Of a DNA stretch of 64,000 nucleotides, positions 8,286-17,231 are shown piece by piece. The notes beneath the pieces are model-generated. The model was not told the origin of the DNA, made no database searches, and was given only the letters and a program-made list of their open reading frames with translations. The stretch's first letter is position 1; each line of letters opens with the position of its first letter. A program made the position numbers and the translations under genes. The DNA is taken from assembly GCA_041660045.1 (NCBI GenBank), contig JBAZXA010000003.1, positions 248,001 through 312,000 on the forward strand, read 5' to 3'. The DNA is from WM-3-3 sp041660045. Lineage in GTDB: Bacteria; Pseudomonadota; Gammaproteobacteria; Methylococcales; Methylomonadaceae.

Positions 8286-8559
8286 TTAGTCGTAACTATT
8301 GTGATTGCGCAATGGCTTGACGACTTGCCTGCGGCTGTTCAGACCTTCCGGGAAAACGACTGGGTTTTCAGGTGTGATTTGAACAGGCTCCCCGCCTTTA
8401 CGGGTAAGCAAAATTTCGCTTTTCAAGATATAGATGGTTTCTGTTTGCTCAAAGTCGGTGGGGAGCTAGGCTGCTTCTTGTTATTCCTATACCAATTGGC
8501 TACCCTAATTCCTTCAAACAGTCTTCTTTGGGCTTATGCTCTACTCTGATTTCCGGCAT
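8286..8559 (-). pseudogene. Cupin (DUF861/EutQ-like) gene remnant
   Basis: Reading leftward from the ATG at 8559, one frame gives MPEIRVEHKPKEDCLKELG and then a stop. The next frame continues VANW, which matches the LGVxNWPIW opening of small DUF861 cupins. After a scrambled 50 or so bases a third stretch reads FEQTETIYILKSEILLT, then GGEPVQITPENPVVFPEGL and VVKPLRNH, ending at 8286. These correspond in order to the family's ETCYLLEGEV, GGEPV, DLVVFPAG and PVRKHY signatures. At least two frameshifts and loss of the middle segment make it a decayed gene. It lies 3 bp from the gyrB stop. Confidence 0.75.
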
Positions 8560-8562
8560 CAC

Positions 8563-10977
8563 CTAAACATCCAAATTATTCACGTCCAAGGCATTTTTAA
8601 CGATAAAGTCGCGTCTTGGTTCAACTACGTCGCCCATTAAGGTGGTGAAGATTTCATCGGCAGCGATGGCGTCTTCTATTCTTACTTGCAATAAACGCCG
8701 GTTGTTTGAATCTAGGGTGGTTTCCCAGAGTTGTTCGGGGTTCATTTCACCTAGGCCTTTGTAGCGTTGGATGTGTTGGCCTTTTTTAACTTCTTTCATT
8801 ATCCATTCAAAGGCTTCTTTAAAGCTGGTGACGGCTTGTTGCCGTTCTCCCATTTGGATAAATGACTCCTCAGTAAACAAGTCTTTGGTTGATTCGGCGT
8901 AAATGCTGATGAGTTTGTAATCTTTGCTATTGAAAAATCCGGCTTGCAGGATAAATATTTTATTGATGCCATACTGGCGTTTGGTGACTTCAATTGTAAA
9001 ATCCGCTACGCTCTTATAGTCCAGTTTGATGCTGTATAAGGTCCTTTTTTCTACCAAGTTAAGGCGTTGTTCTAGTGCGCTTATCCAGGTGGTTAATTTT
9101 GCTGGGTCTTGTTTGTAGGTTTCGGTAATTATGTCGGCATTGGATAATTGTTCTAGGAAGTTTTCATCATATCGCGTGGATAATCGGCTAACGCTACTGG
9201 CCATGTTGGTGAATTCTTTAGCCAGTTTTTCCAAGCCTACGCCTTGTATAGCGGGTGCTTCTGGGTTGATAAATAATTGGGCTTTATCTAGCGCCATTTG
9301 GATTAAATATTCATTCAAGCCAAAATCATCTTTAACGTAATGTTCTTGTTTGCCTTTTTTAATTTTGTACAACGGCGGCTGGGCAATATAGATATAACCT
9401 TTTTCAATTATTTCAGGTAATTGCCGATAGAAAAATGTTAGCAATAAAGTTCTGATGTGTGAGCCGTCCACATCGGCATCGGTCATGATGATGATGCGGT
9501 GGTAACGCAGTTTGGCCAGGTTGTATTCATCCTTACCTATGCCACAGCCTAAGGCGGTGATTAGGGTGCCGACTTCTTCAGACGAGATCATTTTATCAAA
9601 GCGGGCTTTTTCGACATTAAGGATTTTGCCTTTTAATGGCAAGATGGCTTGTGTGCGCCGGTCTCGGCCTTGTTTTGCAGAGCCGCCAGCGGAGTCCCCT
9701 TCGACGATAAATAATTCTGACAGGGCTGGGTCTTTTTCTTGGCAATCGGCTAATTTACCGGGTAAGCCTGCAATATCTAGTGTGGTTTTGCGGCGGGTCA
9801 TTTCCCGTGCTTTGCGGGCGGCTTCGCGGGCTCTGGCGGCATCAACAATTTTACCGGCTATGGCTTTGGCGATTTGTGGGTTTTCCAGCAAATATTCTTG
9901 CAGCTTCTCATTCATGGCTGATTCAACCAGTGGTTTAACTTCTGAGGAAACCAGCTTGTCTTTAGTTTGTGAAGAGAATTTAGGGTCCGGTACTTTTACT
10001 GATAACACTGCGGTTAAGCCTTCGCGGGCATCATCCCCGGTGGTGGCGACTTTTTCTTTTTTGGCTAGTCCGCTGCTTTCGATATATTGGTTGATGGTGC
10101 GGGTTAAGGCGCCCCTAAAACCTGCTAAATGGCTACCGCCATCGCGTTGCGGAATGTTGTTGGTGTAGCAGAATACATTTTCTTGATATGAATCATTCCA
10201 TTGCATAGCCACTTCAACGGTCATGCCTTCCTTCTCAGTAATGAAATGGAAGACTTCTGGAAATAACGGGGTTTTGTTTTTATTTAAATGTTCTACAAAG
10301 GCGCTGATACCGCCCTCAAACTCAAACACATCTTGTTTGTCTGTGCGTTCATCTAGCAAGCTTATACGCACGCCGGAATTTAAGAATGACAATTCCCGCA
10401 ATCTTTTAGCCAATATGTCGTAATGGAACTCTACATCGGTAAAGATGATTTTACTGGGCAAAAAGTTTATGGCTGTTCCAGTGCCCTGGGCAGGACCTGC
10501 TACCGCCAAGGGTGATACCGGCTCCCCTACTTTGTATTGTTGTTTGTGTAAATAGCCATCTTTGCGTATTTCTAGGTGTAGTTCTTCCGATAAGGCATTT
10601 ACTACGGAGATGCCAACCCCATGCAATCCGCCAGAAACCTTATAGGCATTATCATCAAACTTGCCGCCAGCGTGCAGTACGGTCATGATGACTTCTGCGG
10701 CGGAGCGGCCTTCTTCTTCATGGATGTCTACGGGTATACCGCGGCCATCATCGGCAACGGTTACTGAGCCATTGCTATGAATGATGACTTTAACTTCTTT
10801 ACAATGCCCAGCTAGGGCTTCGTCTATGGAGTTATCGACGACTTCAAAAACCATATGGTGTAACCCGGAACCGTCATCCGTGTCACCAATGTACATGCCA
10901 GGACGTTTACGCACAGCATCCAGTCCTTTTAATACTTGTATGTTGGTGCTGTCGTACTGATTGTTATTTTGAGTCAT
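8563..10977 (-). CDS. gyrB: DNA gyrase subunit B
   Basis: ATPase subunit of DNA gyrase, which with GyrA introduces negative supercoils. At 804 aa it has the long gammaproteobacterial form. The GHKL ATPase domain shows VVDNSIDEALAGH and ADDGRGIPVD, followed by the GGLHGVG loop. The Toprim domain shows EGDSAGGSAKQGRDR and TDADVDGSHIRTLLL, and the C-terminal part shows QRYKGLGEMNPEQLW. The start MTQNNNQYDS fits the family. It is the last gene of the dnaA-dnaN-recF-gyrB block and is separated from recF by 42 bp that contain one parS-like site. Confidence 0.98.
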   Translation of the reverse strand: MTQNNNQYDSTNIQVLKGLDAVRKRPGMYIGDTDDGSGLHHMVFEVVDNSIDEALAGHCKEVKVIIHSNGSVTVADDGRGIPVDIHEEEGRSAAEVIMTVLHAGGKFDDNAYKVSGGLHGVGISVVNALSEELHLEIRKDGYLHKQQYKVGEPVSPLAVAGPAQGTGTAINFLPSKIIFTDVEFHYDILAKRLRELSFLNSGVRISLLDERTDKQDVFEFEGGISAFVEHLNKNKTPLFPEVFHFITEKEGMTVEVAMQWNDSYQENVFCYTNNIPQRDGGSHLAGFRGALTRTINQYIESSGLAKKEKVATTGDDAREGLTAVLSVKVPDPKFSSQTKDKLVSSEVKPLVESAMNEKLQEYLLENPQIAKAIAGKIVDAARAREAARKAREMTRRKTTLDIAGLPGKLADCQEKDPALSELFIVEGDSAGGSAKQGRDRRTQAILPLKGKILNVEKARFDKMISSEEVGTLITALGCGIGKDEYNLAKLRYHRIIIMTDADVDGSHIRTLLLTFFYRQLPEIIEKGYIYIAQPPLYKIKKGKQEHYVKDDFGLNEYLIQMALDKAQLFINPEAPAIQGVGLEKLAKEFTNMASSVSRLSTRYDENFLEQLSNADIITETYKQDPAKLTTWISALEQRLNLVEKRTLYSIKLDYKSVADFTIEVTKRQYGINKIFILQAGFFNSKDYKLISIYAESTKDLFTEESFIQMGERQQAVTSFKEAFEWIMKEVKKGQHIQRYKGLGEMNPEQLWETTLDSNNRRLLQVRIEDAIAADEIFTTLMGDVVEPRRDFIVKNALDVNNLDV

Positions 10978-11004
10978 GGGTTTTCCTAGTTGCGGTTATT
11001 ATTA

Positions 11005-11020
11005 TGTTCCACGTGAAACT
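11005..11020. promoter_or_regulatory. parS-like centromere site 1
   Basis: TGTTCCACGTGAAACT matches the ParB-binding parS consensus TGTTNCACGTGAAACA at 15 of 16 positions, with the last base differing. It lies in the recF-gyrB gap and its final base is the first base of the recF stop codon. parS sites typically cluster near the replication origin, where ParB loads to segregate the chromosome. Confidence 0.8.
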
Positions 11021-12093
11021 TATAGCGGGTTTATGTGCCCTTGTTCCACGTGAAACATTTTATAGCTGTCTAACTGGCTTAAGTCGCCTAAATCTGTTTT
11101 GTTGGTCGCGGTTATAAAAACTTGGCATTGCATGGCCGCCAAATAAGCCAGTAATTTTGCCCGGTTGAAAACATCAAGTTCAGCGGCAAAGTCATCTATT
11201 AATATACAGCCGGCATCAGACTTTTCATTTAACAATAGCTGTACTTGTGCAAGCTTTAAGCTTAATACTAAAAGTTTTGCTTGCCCACGCGATACAAAAT
11301 CCCGTGCTAAGCGCTCGCTTACCATCAGGTAAAAATCTGCCCGGTGTGGCCCGCTGCGGGTAAAGCCATATCGCAAATCTTTTTCTACATCGTCTTGTAA
11401 AATTTGCAGCAATGGCAAGCCAGTGTTCCAGCCGGGAAAAAAATTTATATCGATGTTATCGACAGACAAAAATTGATTAGCAATGCTTAAAAAAACAGGT
11501 TTAAATTTTTCTAGGTATTGTTGCCGGCAAACATTGACTATTGTACCGTAATTAAGCAATTCTTTATCCCAAACATTAAGTTGGCGGACAGATCTGGATT
11601 TTAATAAGGCATTGCGTTGGCTAAGGGCTTTTTTAAATTTACGCCACGCGGGCAAGAATTGCTCATCACTATTAAATACGCCCCAGTCTAAAAACTCCCG
11701 GCGCAGCTGGGGGCCGGCGTCTAACAGTTCGTAGCTTTTTGGATGGATAAGTTGTAACGGTAAAGCGTAGGCTAAATCTGAACGCTTTTGTTTGGTTTGT
11801 TTATCAACCCGAATGGCAAAATTTTTGCCGTCGAGTTTAATGCCCAGGTGGGAAACGCCATCGGCATGCGCTGTTTGGGCAGTCACTATGAGGTGATCCT
11901 GCCCGGTTGTGATGACGGTTTTGATGCTGGCGGAACGAAAAGACTTAGCCCGGCCTAAGATGTAAATGGCTTCTATAAACGAGCTTTTGCCGCTGGCATT
12001 TTCGCCAATCAAAAAATTGACAGCCGGACAGGGTTGTAGGGTTTGTTTCTGGATATTTCTTACGGAGTGTATATCCAGCCTAATGAGGCCCAT
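11020..12093 (-). CDS. recF: DNA replication and repair protein RecF
   Basis: SMC-like ATPase that with RecO and RecR loads RecA at single-stranded gaps. It is 357 aa, the usual length. Walker A is GENASGKSS (about residues 30-38). The ABC signature region is VSRGQAKLLVLSLKLAQ and Walker B is GCILIDDFAAELD. The start MGLIRLDIHSVRNIQ is typical. It begins 10 bp after the dnaN stop. The last codons (KMFHVEQGH) contain a perfect parS sequence, so the protein's C-terminus is shaped by a DNA site. Confidence 0.97.
   Translation of the reverse strand: MGLIRLDIHSVRNIQKQTLQPCPAVNFLIGENASGKSSFIEAIYILGRAKSFRSASIKTVITTGQDHLIVTAQTAHADGVSHLGIKLDGKNFAIRVDKQTKQKRSDLAYALPLQLIHPKSYELLDAGPQLRREFLDWGVFNSDEQFLPAWRKFKKALSQRNALLKSRSVRQLNVWDKELLNYGTIVNVCRQQYLEKFKPVFLSIANQFLSVDNIDINFFPGWNTGLPLLQILQDDVEKDLRYGFTRSGPHRADFYLMVSERLARDFVSRGQAKLLVLSLKLAQVQLLLNEKSDAGCILIDDFAAELDVFNRAKLLAYLAAMQCQVFITATNKTDLGDLSQLDSYKMFHVEQGHINPL
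11042..11057. promoter_or_regulatory. parS site 2, inside the recF coding end
   Basis: TGTTCCACGTGAAACA is an exact match to the parS consensus TGTTNCACGTGAAACA, with the C variant known from Bacillus subtilis sites. It lies within the last codons of recF, 37 bp from site 1, in the same orientation. The pair strongly suggests a ParABS system acting near this locus. Confidence 0.88.
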
Positions 12094-12103
12094 AGCTGAA
12101 TTA

Positions 12104-13204
12104 TTACAACCTCATGGGCATGACTATGTATTTATACAACAGATTATTGGGTTCATCAATAAAACAGCTACTGCCGTTAGTTGCTATGGTCAATACTGCC
12201 AGTTCAGAATCTAGATTGCTGACCGCGTCCAATAAATATTGCGCATTAAAGGAAATCGATAAGGCATCGCCCATAAAATCGATAGCCAGTTCTTCTTCGG
12301 CCTCATCATGTTCAGGGTTATGGGCGCTGATGGTAATGCTTTGGGCTGAAATATCCAGGGTAATGCCCTTAAATTTTTCATTGGATAAAATAGCCACGCG
12401 CGTGAGTGCTTCTTTTAACGGTTGCCGTTGGATTAATAAGGGAGTTAAAAATTCTTGCTGAAATACTTTGCTAAAATCGGGGTATTTAGAATCAACTAAC
12501 TTGGCCGAAAACACTAGATTATTGATGGCAATGCGAATGTTGTTGCTTGAAAACTCAACTTTTATTTCAGCCTCTGGGTCATCTAGCAAACGGGCTAACT
12601 CTAACACGCCTTTTCTAGGCAAGATTATTTTTGTTTCATAGCCCGTAGGTTGGTCAAGCTGGTCTTCATAAATTGACAAGCGATGCCCGTCCGAAGCTAC
12701 TAATTTTAGTTTACTGTTTGAAATATTCAGTAACAAGCCGTTTAAGTAATAACGCACATCTTGGTTAGCCATGCAAAAAACGGTTTTTTCTAAGGCCTTT
12801 TTTAATTTGCCAGCGTTAATAACAAATTGGCATTCAAGTTCGGAATTAGGAAAATCAGGATAATTTTCTGCTGGCAAACAACTCAGTAAAAAACGGCTGC
12901 GATTGGCAATGAGTTTTACTTTGTCTTCATGTTGTTCAAATTTTATTTGCGAGCCACTAGGCAGTAAACGGCAAATATCTAAAAACTTTCTGGCCGGAAC
13001 TGTTATTGCGCCAGTCTCGGTGTGGCTGATATTAATTTTAGCGACAATTTGGATTTCAAGATCCGTGCCGGTCATGGTTAATTGGTTGTTGTCGACAACC
13101 ATTAATACATTGGAAAGAATTGGCATGGTTTGCCGTTTTTCTATAACGCTGACAATTTGCTGTAAAGGTAGCAAAATGTCTTCTCTATCGATAATAAAAT
13201 TCAT
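12104..13204 (-). CDS. dnaN: DNA polymerase III subunit beta (sliding clamp)
   Basis: Ring-shaped processivity clamp for DNA polymerase III and docking platform for repair polymerases and Hda. It is 366 aa with three repeated clamp domains. Recognisable parts include MNFIIDREDILLPLQQIV at the start, PARKFLDICRLLP, PRKGVLELARLLDD, and the C-terminal YIVMPMRL that closes the hydrophobic peptide-binding pocket. It lies between dnaA (116 bp upstream) and recF (10 bp downstream). Confidence 0.98.
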   Translation of the reverse strand: MNFIIDREDILLPLQQIVSVIEKRQTMPILSNVLMVVDNNQLTMTGTDLEIQIVAKINISHTETGAITVPARKFLDICRLLPSGSQIKFEQHEDKVKLIANRSRFLLSCLPAENYPDFPNSELECQFVINAGKLKKALEKTVFCMANQDVRYYLNGLLLNISNSKLKLVASDGHRLSIYEDQLDQPTGYETKIILPRKGVLELARLLDDPEAEIKVEFSSNNIRIAINNLVFSAKLVDSKYPDFSKVFQQEFLTPLLIQRQPLKEALTRVAILSNEKFKGITLDISAQSITISAHNPEHDEAEEELAIDFMGDALSISFNAQYLLDAVSNLDSELAVLTIATNGSSCFIDEPNNLLYKYIVMPMRL

Positions 13205-13320
13205 AGTGATTTATTGATAAATTTAACCTATAGATCCATTGCCTAGACAGATAGCTGTCTTTTAAACCCTAGCATGGTGAGTAAAGCTGTGTTTAAACGG
13301 GGCGGCCGCACTAATTGAAC

Positions 13321-14634
13321 TCAATGTGATAATGTCCTTAATAAATTAGAATAGTCTTCGGCAACCTTGGTGTCAGACTCTTTTAGTTCGCCAATGCGCT
13401 TACAGGCATTCATGACGGTGGTATGGTCACGTCCGCCAAAGGCATCGCCAATTTCTGGAAAGCTATGTGAGGTTAATTCCCGGGCTAAACACATTGCCAT
13501 TTGCCGTGGTCGGGTAATCGATTGGCGTCGATTTTTTGATGATAAATCTGCTACCCGAATTTTAAAATATTCAGCAACAGTTTTTTGTATATTATCGATA
13601 TTAACCAGCTTGTCTTGCAAAGAAATAAGGTCATGCAAGGCTTCTTTGGTGAATTCAATTGTGATCTCGCGCCCGGTAAATTGGGAATTAGCGATAACCC
13701 GCCTTAACGCACCTTCTAAGTCGCGGACATTGGATGGGATACGTCGGGCTATAAAAAAAGCCACGTCTTGACTAAGGTTAACGCTAGCCAAATTAGCTTT
13801 TTTCATGAGGATGGCCGCTCTGGTTTCCATATCTGGCGGTTCAATTGAAACCGGTAGCCCCCAGCCAAAGCGGGACTTTAAGCGATCTTCCAAGCCTGTT
13901 ATTTCTTTAGGGTATTTATCGCAAGTTAAAACTACTTGGTGCTTTTTTTCTAATAAGGTATTAAAGGTATGGAAAAATTCTTCCTGCGAGCGTTCTTTGC
14001 CGGCAAAAAATTGGATGTCGTCAATAAGTAACACATCAACGCCACGGTAATATTCCTTAAAGGTATTTATAGCGTTTTGTTGCAGCGCTTTAACCATGTC
14101 TTGGACAAATTTTTCCGAATGCAGATAAGCCACGGTCGCAGAAGGTTTTAGTTGTAAAAAAGCATTGCCGATAGAATGCATCAAATGCGTTTTACCTAAA
14201 CCAGAGCCACCATAAATCAATAAGGGATTGTAAGCTTTACCTATATTTTCAGAGACTTGTAGAGAGGCCGCTTTAGCTAATTGATTGGATTTACCTTCAA
14301 CAAAGTTGTCAAAGGTGAACGCTTTGTTTAAAAACGACGGCGAGGTTTTTTTGTTCTCGGCTAATTTGGTCGGCTTATTAATGGGTATGACCGATTTTTT
14401 TGAGCCAATTTCAAAATCTAGGCTACAGTCACCATTAGAGAACTCGCCTATGGCTTGTTCAATTTTTGCAAAATAATGCTGCTTGACCCACTCCAAGACA
14501 AACCGGTTGGGGGCCAACAGCTTTATTTGGCCATCTGTTTCTATGGCTTGAAGCGGTCTAATCCAAGTACCAAAATCCGAACTGGCGATTTCATTTTCAA
14601 GTTTTGTAAGACAATTGTTCCAAATCGCGCTCAT
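13321..14634 (-). CDS. dnaA: Chromosomal replication initiator DnaA
   Basis: AAA+ initiator that binds DnaA boxes at oriC and melts the origin. At 437 aa it has the usual four domains. Domain I holds the WIRPLQ region, domain III holds Walker A GGSGLGKTHL and Walker B VLLIDDIQFF, and domain IV ends with the DNA-binding signature GGRDHTTVMNACKRI. The linker (about residues 90-105) is short. It is the first gene of the leftward block and diverges from rpmH across 169 bp. Confidence 0.98.
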   Translation of the reverse strand: MSAIWNNCLTKLENEIASSDFGTWIRPLQAIETDGQIKLLAPNRFVLEWVKQHYFAKIEQAIGEFSNGDCSLDFEIGSKKSVIPINKPTKLAENKKTSPSFLNKAFTFDNFVEGKSNQLAKAASLQVSENIGKAYNPLLIYGGSGLGKTHLMHSIGNAFLQLKPSATVAYLHSEKFVQDMVKALQQNAINTFKEYYRGVDVLLIDDIQFFAGKERSQEEFFHTFNTLLEKKHQVVLTCDKYPKEITGLEDRLKSRFGWGLPVSIEPPDMETRAAILMKKANLASVNLSQDVAFFIARRIPSNVRDLEGALRRVIANSQFTGREITIEFTKEALHDLISLQDKLVNIDNIQKTVAEYFKIRVADLSSKNRRQSITRPRQMAMCLARELTSHSFPEIGDAFGGRDHTTVMNACKRIGELKESDTKVAEDYSNLLRTLSH

Positions 14635-14722
14635 TTAGGATTTAGCCTGTAAAAAGGGTTACCATTTTTTAAAACTTGGCAGGGCATGCCACTATACAGC
14701 AATAAGACAATACGCTACAGAA

Positions 14723-14751
14723 TTGACAGCGTAGCAAATTTATTTTAATAT
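14723..14751 (+). promoter_or_regulatory. Sigma70-type promoter of the rpmH-rnpA-yidD-yidC operon
   Basis: TTGACA at 14723-14728 and TAATAT at 14746-14751 are separated by 17 bp, a perfect -35 and a near-consensus -10 at ideal spacing. It ends 52 bp before the rpmH start codon and points into that operon, as expected for strongly expressed ribosomal protein genes. Confidence 0.8.
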
Positions 14752-14803
14752 CCAGAGTCTTTTTTATCTGTTTTACTAATTTACTTATCCAGGCCAAAAT
14801 CCT

Positions 14804-14938
14804 ATGAAAAGAACATACCAACCCAGCAAAATTAAACGCGTTAGAACTCACGGTTTTCGTGCCAGAATGGCCACTGTTGGTGGCAGAAAAGTGCTAAATG
14901 CCCGCCGGGCAAAAGGTCGAGCTAAACTTTCAGTTTAA
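14804..14938 (+). CDS. rpmH: 50S ribosomal protein L34
   Basis: Small basic large-subunit ribosomal protein of 44 aa. The sequence begins MKRTYQPSKIKRVRTHGFRA and ends AKGRAKLSV, the canonical L34 signature with no insertions. It is the first gene of the rightward operon, 52 bp downstream of a strong promoter, and its stop codon directly abuts the TTG start of rnpA. Confidence 0.98.
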   Translation: MKRTYQPSKIKRVRTHGFRARMATVGGRKVLNARRAKGRAKLSV

Positions 14939-15304
14939 TTGGCAGGCAACGGTTTCGCTTTTCCCTCCCGTTTAAGGTTAAAGAAACCGGAGGAATTTAG
15001 AAAGGTCTTTGCTAACCCAATTAAATCGAGTGACCAATATTTTACTTTATTGGCCATAAAAAATGATCTGGGTCATCCACGGCTGGGTTTGGCAATTGCA
15101 AAAAAAAGTATAAAAAAAGCAGTGCATAGGAATGTCATTAAACGCGCCGTCCGGGAAAATTACAGATTACAACAGCAAAGCCTGGGCAATATCGATATTG
15201 TTGTTTTGGCCCGCAAGGATGCTGCTTATGCCCACCCGGACTTGTTAAGAAAGTCCTTGGAAAAGCATTGGCTAAAATTGGTAACCCGATGCGATTCTTG
15301 CTAA
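14939..15304 (+). CDS. rnpA: Ribonuclease P protein component
   Basis: Protein cofactor of RNase P, which removes 5' leaders from tRNA precursors. It is 121 aa. The conserved RNA-binding helix reads HRNVIKRAVRENYR, and the N-terminal RLRLKKPEEFRKVF is the family opening. No ATG is available near the N-terminus. The TTG at 14939, immediately after the rpmH stop, gives a standard-length protein and suggests coupled translation. It overlaps the start of yidD by 16 bp. Confidence 0.95.
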   Translation: MAGNGFAFPSRLRLKKPEEFRKVFANPIKSSDQYFTLLAIKNDLGHPRLGLAIAKKSIKKAVHRNVIKRAVRENYRLQQQSLGNIDIVVLARKDAAYAHPDLLRKSLEKHWLKLVTRCDSC

Positions 15305-15522
15305 TTACAATTATAAAGCTGTACAAGTATTTTATCAGCCCATTACTTGGCCAAAACTGCCGCTTTTATCCCAGCTGTTCCAGTTATGCTTTAGAAGCAA
15401 TCCAACGCCATGGCGCCTTGCTAGGCTCCTATCTCACGCTTAAAAGACTTTTAAAATGCCAACCTTTCCACCCGGGTGGCATTGATCCTGTTCCAGAAAA
15501 ATTTGGTAAAAAAAATGGATAA
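15289..15522 (+). CDS. yidD: Membrane protein insertion efficiency factor YidD
   Basis: Small membrane-associated protein that aids YidC-dependent insertion. From the ATG at 15289 it is 77 aa, starting MRFLLITIIKLYKYFISP. It carries the family's cysteine signature NCRFYPSCSSYALEAI and the C-terminal CQPFHPGGIDPVP. An in-frame ATG at 15268 would give seven extra residues not typical of the family. It overlaps rnpA upstream and yidC downstream, so the set is probably translated as a coupled unit. Confidence 0.93.
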   Translation: MRFLLITIIKLYKYFISPLLGQNCRFYPSCSSYALEAIQRHGALLGSYLTLKRLLKCQPFHPGGIDPVPEKFGKKNG

Positions 15523-17227
15523 CTTAGGTAACATAAGATTTATATTGATCGTTGCATTTGCAACACTCATTTTTATGCTTTGGCAGGCTTGGCAACTGGA
15601 CTACGGCCCAAAACCCGAATTACCCGCCTTAGTAGAGACTAATCCCAAAGAAGACTTGCCGGCCACTTCGCCTATGCAAGAACAACAAATGACCAAGGCC
15701 GAGCCAGCGAGTACCATGCCTATAACTGATGCGGTTGCCGCATCAACTAAATTAATACATGTAAAAACTGATGTATTGGCGTTGGATATAGACCTTGTTG
15801 GCGGTACTATACGCAATTTGGATTTATTGGCTTATCCAGTAGAAAAAGAAAACACCGTTGTAAATAAGCTGCGGGATATGTTGGGTTTGCAGGTGTCGGA
15901 AAAAAACCTAGCGCCTATTAGGTTATTTAATGCTAATGCGGAAAGGTTGTTTGTTGCAGAAAGTGGCCTAATTGCGGACAGTAATTCTGTGCCAGCGGCC
16001 AATCACCATAGCGTTTTTTCTAGCGAAAACACAGAATATAGCTTAGCTGAAGGGCAAGATAGCCTAACCATACCGTTAAGCTGGACTGACGACAATGGCC
16101 TTAAGGTCACTAAAACGTTCACTTTAAAACGTGGTAGTTATCTGATAGGCGAAGACCAAAGCATCCAAAATCACACGGGTAAAAATTGGACAGGCCGGCA
16201 ATATGCCCAATTGTTAAGGGTGCCACCACCAGAGGAAAATAATAATACCTTTATCCGGACTTACACCGGTGGCGTGGTTTATACGCAGCAAGAAAAATAT
16301 CAAAAAATCAGTTTTGATGACATGGCCAAAGAAAATTTGGATGTTGTTTCAAAACAGGGTTGGTCGGCTATGATCCAGCACTATTTTGCGGCTGCTTGGA
16401 TTCCACCGGTAGATGATGAAACGCATTTTTACAGCAAAGAACTTAAAGATTTTCGTTATGTAATTGGTTCTTACTCGCCACAAATCAATATTGCCAACGA
16501 GTCAGAATCGCATTTCACTAGCCAGCTTTTTGCCGGCCCGAAAATTCAGCCGATGATGGCTAGCATTGCCCAAGGCTTAGAATTAACAGTGGATTACAGC
16601 TGGTTAACCTTTATTGCTAAATACATTTACCTGTTGCTTAACCAAATCCATAACTTGGTTGATAACTGGGCATTAGCCATTATAGGCGTCACCTTAGTAA
16701 TTAAATTGCTGTTCTTTAAGTTATCGCAAGCCAGTTATCAATCCATGGCTAAAATGCGCAAAATCCAGCCTAAATTAAAAGAGCTGCAAGAGCGTTATAA
16801 AGAAGACCGCCAGCGTTTTAACCAAGAAATGATGGCGATGTACAAAAGGGAAAAAGTAAATCCTTTAGGTGGTTGTTTACCTATGCTGGTGCAAATCCCG
16901 GTTTTCATCTCGTTATATTGGGTTTTAATTGAGACGGTTGAACTACGCCAAGCACCTTTTATGTTATGGATACAAGATTTATCGGCGCAAGATCCGTTTT
17001 ATATTTTGCCTATCCTATACGGCATCACCATGAAGATTCAGCAAGGCTTAAACCCTGCACCTTTAGATCCTGTGCAAGCCAAAGTGACTAAAATGTTCCC
17101 GATTGTGTTTACCGTGTTCTTTTTGTTTTTCCCTTCCGGTTTGGTTTTATATTGGATAGTCAACAATACCCTGTCTATTGTGCAACAATGGTATATCACC
17201 AAAAAAATCGCTGAATCCACCAGCTAA
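15515..17227 (+). CDS. yidC: Membrane protein insertase YidC
   Basis: Inner-membrane insertase, used alone or with SecYEG. It is 570 aa from the ATG at 15515, giving MDNLGNIRFILIVAFATLIF as the N-terminal membrane anchor typical of Gram-negative YidC. A large periplasmic domain follows (about residues 60-340). The conserved C-terminal five-helix core starts near YIYLLLNQIHNLVDNWALAI and contains NPLGGCLPMLVQIPVFISLYWVL. It overlaps yidD by 8 bp and mnmE starts 5 bp after its stop. Confidence 0.97.
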   Translation: MDNLGNIRFILIVAFATLIFMLWQAWQLDYGPKPELPALVETNPKEDLPATSPMQEQQMTKAEPASTMPITDAVAASTKLIHVKTDVLALDIDLVGGTIRNLDLLAYPVEKENTVVNKLRDMLGLQVSEKNLAPIRLFNANAERLFVAESGLIADSNSVPAANHHSVFSSENTEYSLAEGQDSLTIPLSWTDDNGLKVTKTFTLKRGSYLIGEDQSIQNHTGKNWTGRQYAQLLRVPPPEENNNTFIRTYTGGVVYTQQEKYQKISFDDMAKENLDVVSKQGWSAMIQHYFAAAWIPPVDDETHFYSKELKDFRYVIGSYSPQINIANESESHFTSQLFAGPKIQPMMASIAQGLELTVDYSWLTFIAKYIYLLLNQIHNLVDNWALAIIGVTLVIKLLFFKLSQASYQSMAKMRKIQPKLKELQERYKEDRQRFNQEMMAMYKREKVNPLGGCLPMLVQIPVFISLYWVLIETVELRQAPFMLWIQDLSAQDPFYILPILYGITMKIQQGLNPAPLDPVQAKVTKMFPIVFTVFFLFFPSGLVLYWIVNNTLSIVQQWYITKKIAESTS

Positions 17228-17231
17228 TGGC

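Noticed and set aside
8280..8549. 89-codon plus-strand frame between hsdM and gyrB
   Set aside because: The opposite strand carries ordered cupin fragments, and this frame has no ribosome site or family resemblance.
9512..10168. 218-codon frame antisense to gyrB
   Set aside because: It is a shadow of the strongly conserved gyrB coding sequence, with no start signal and a composition typical of antisense frames.
14635..14803. oriC between dnaA and rpmH
   Set aside because: Too short, and only one weak DnaA-box-like sequence is seen; listed as a finding rather than an origin.
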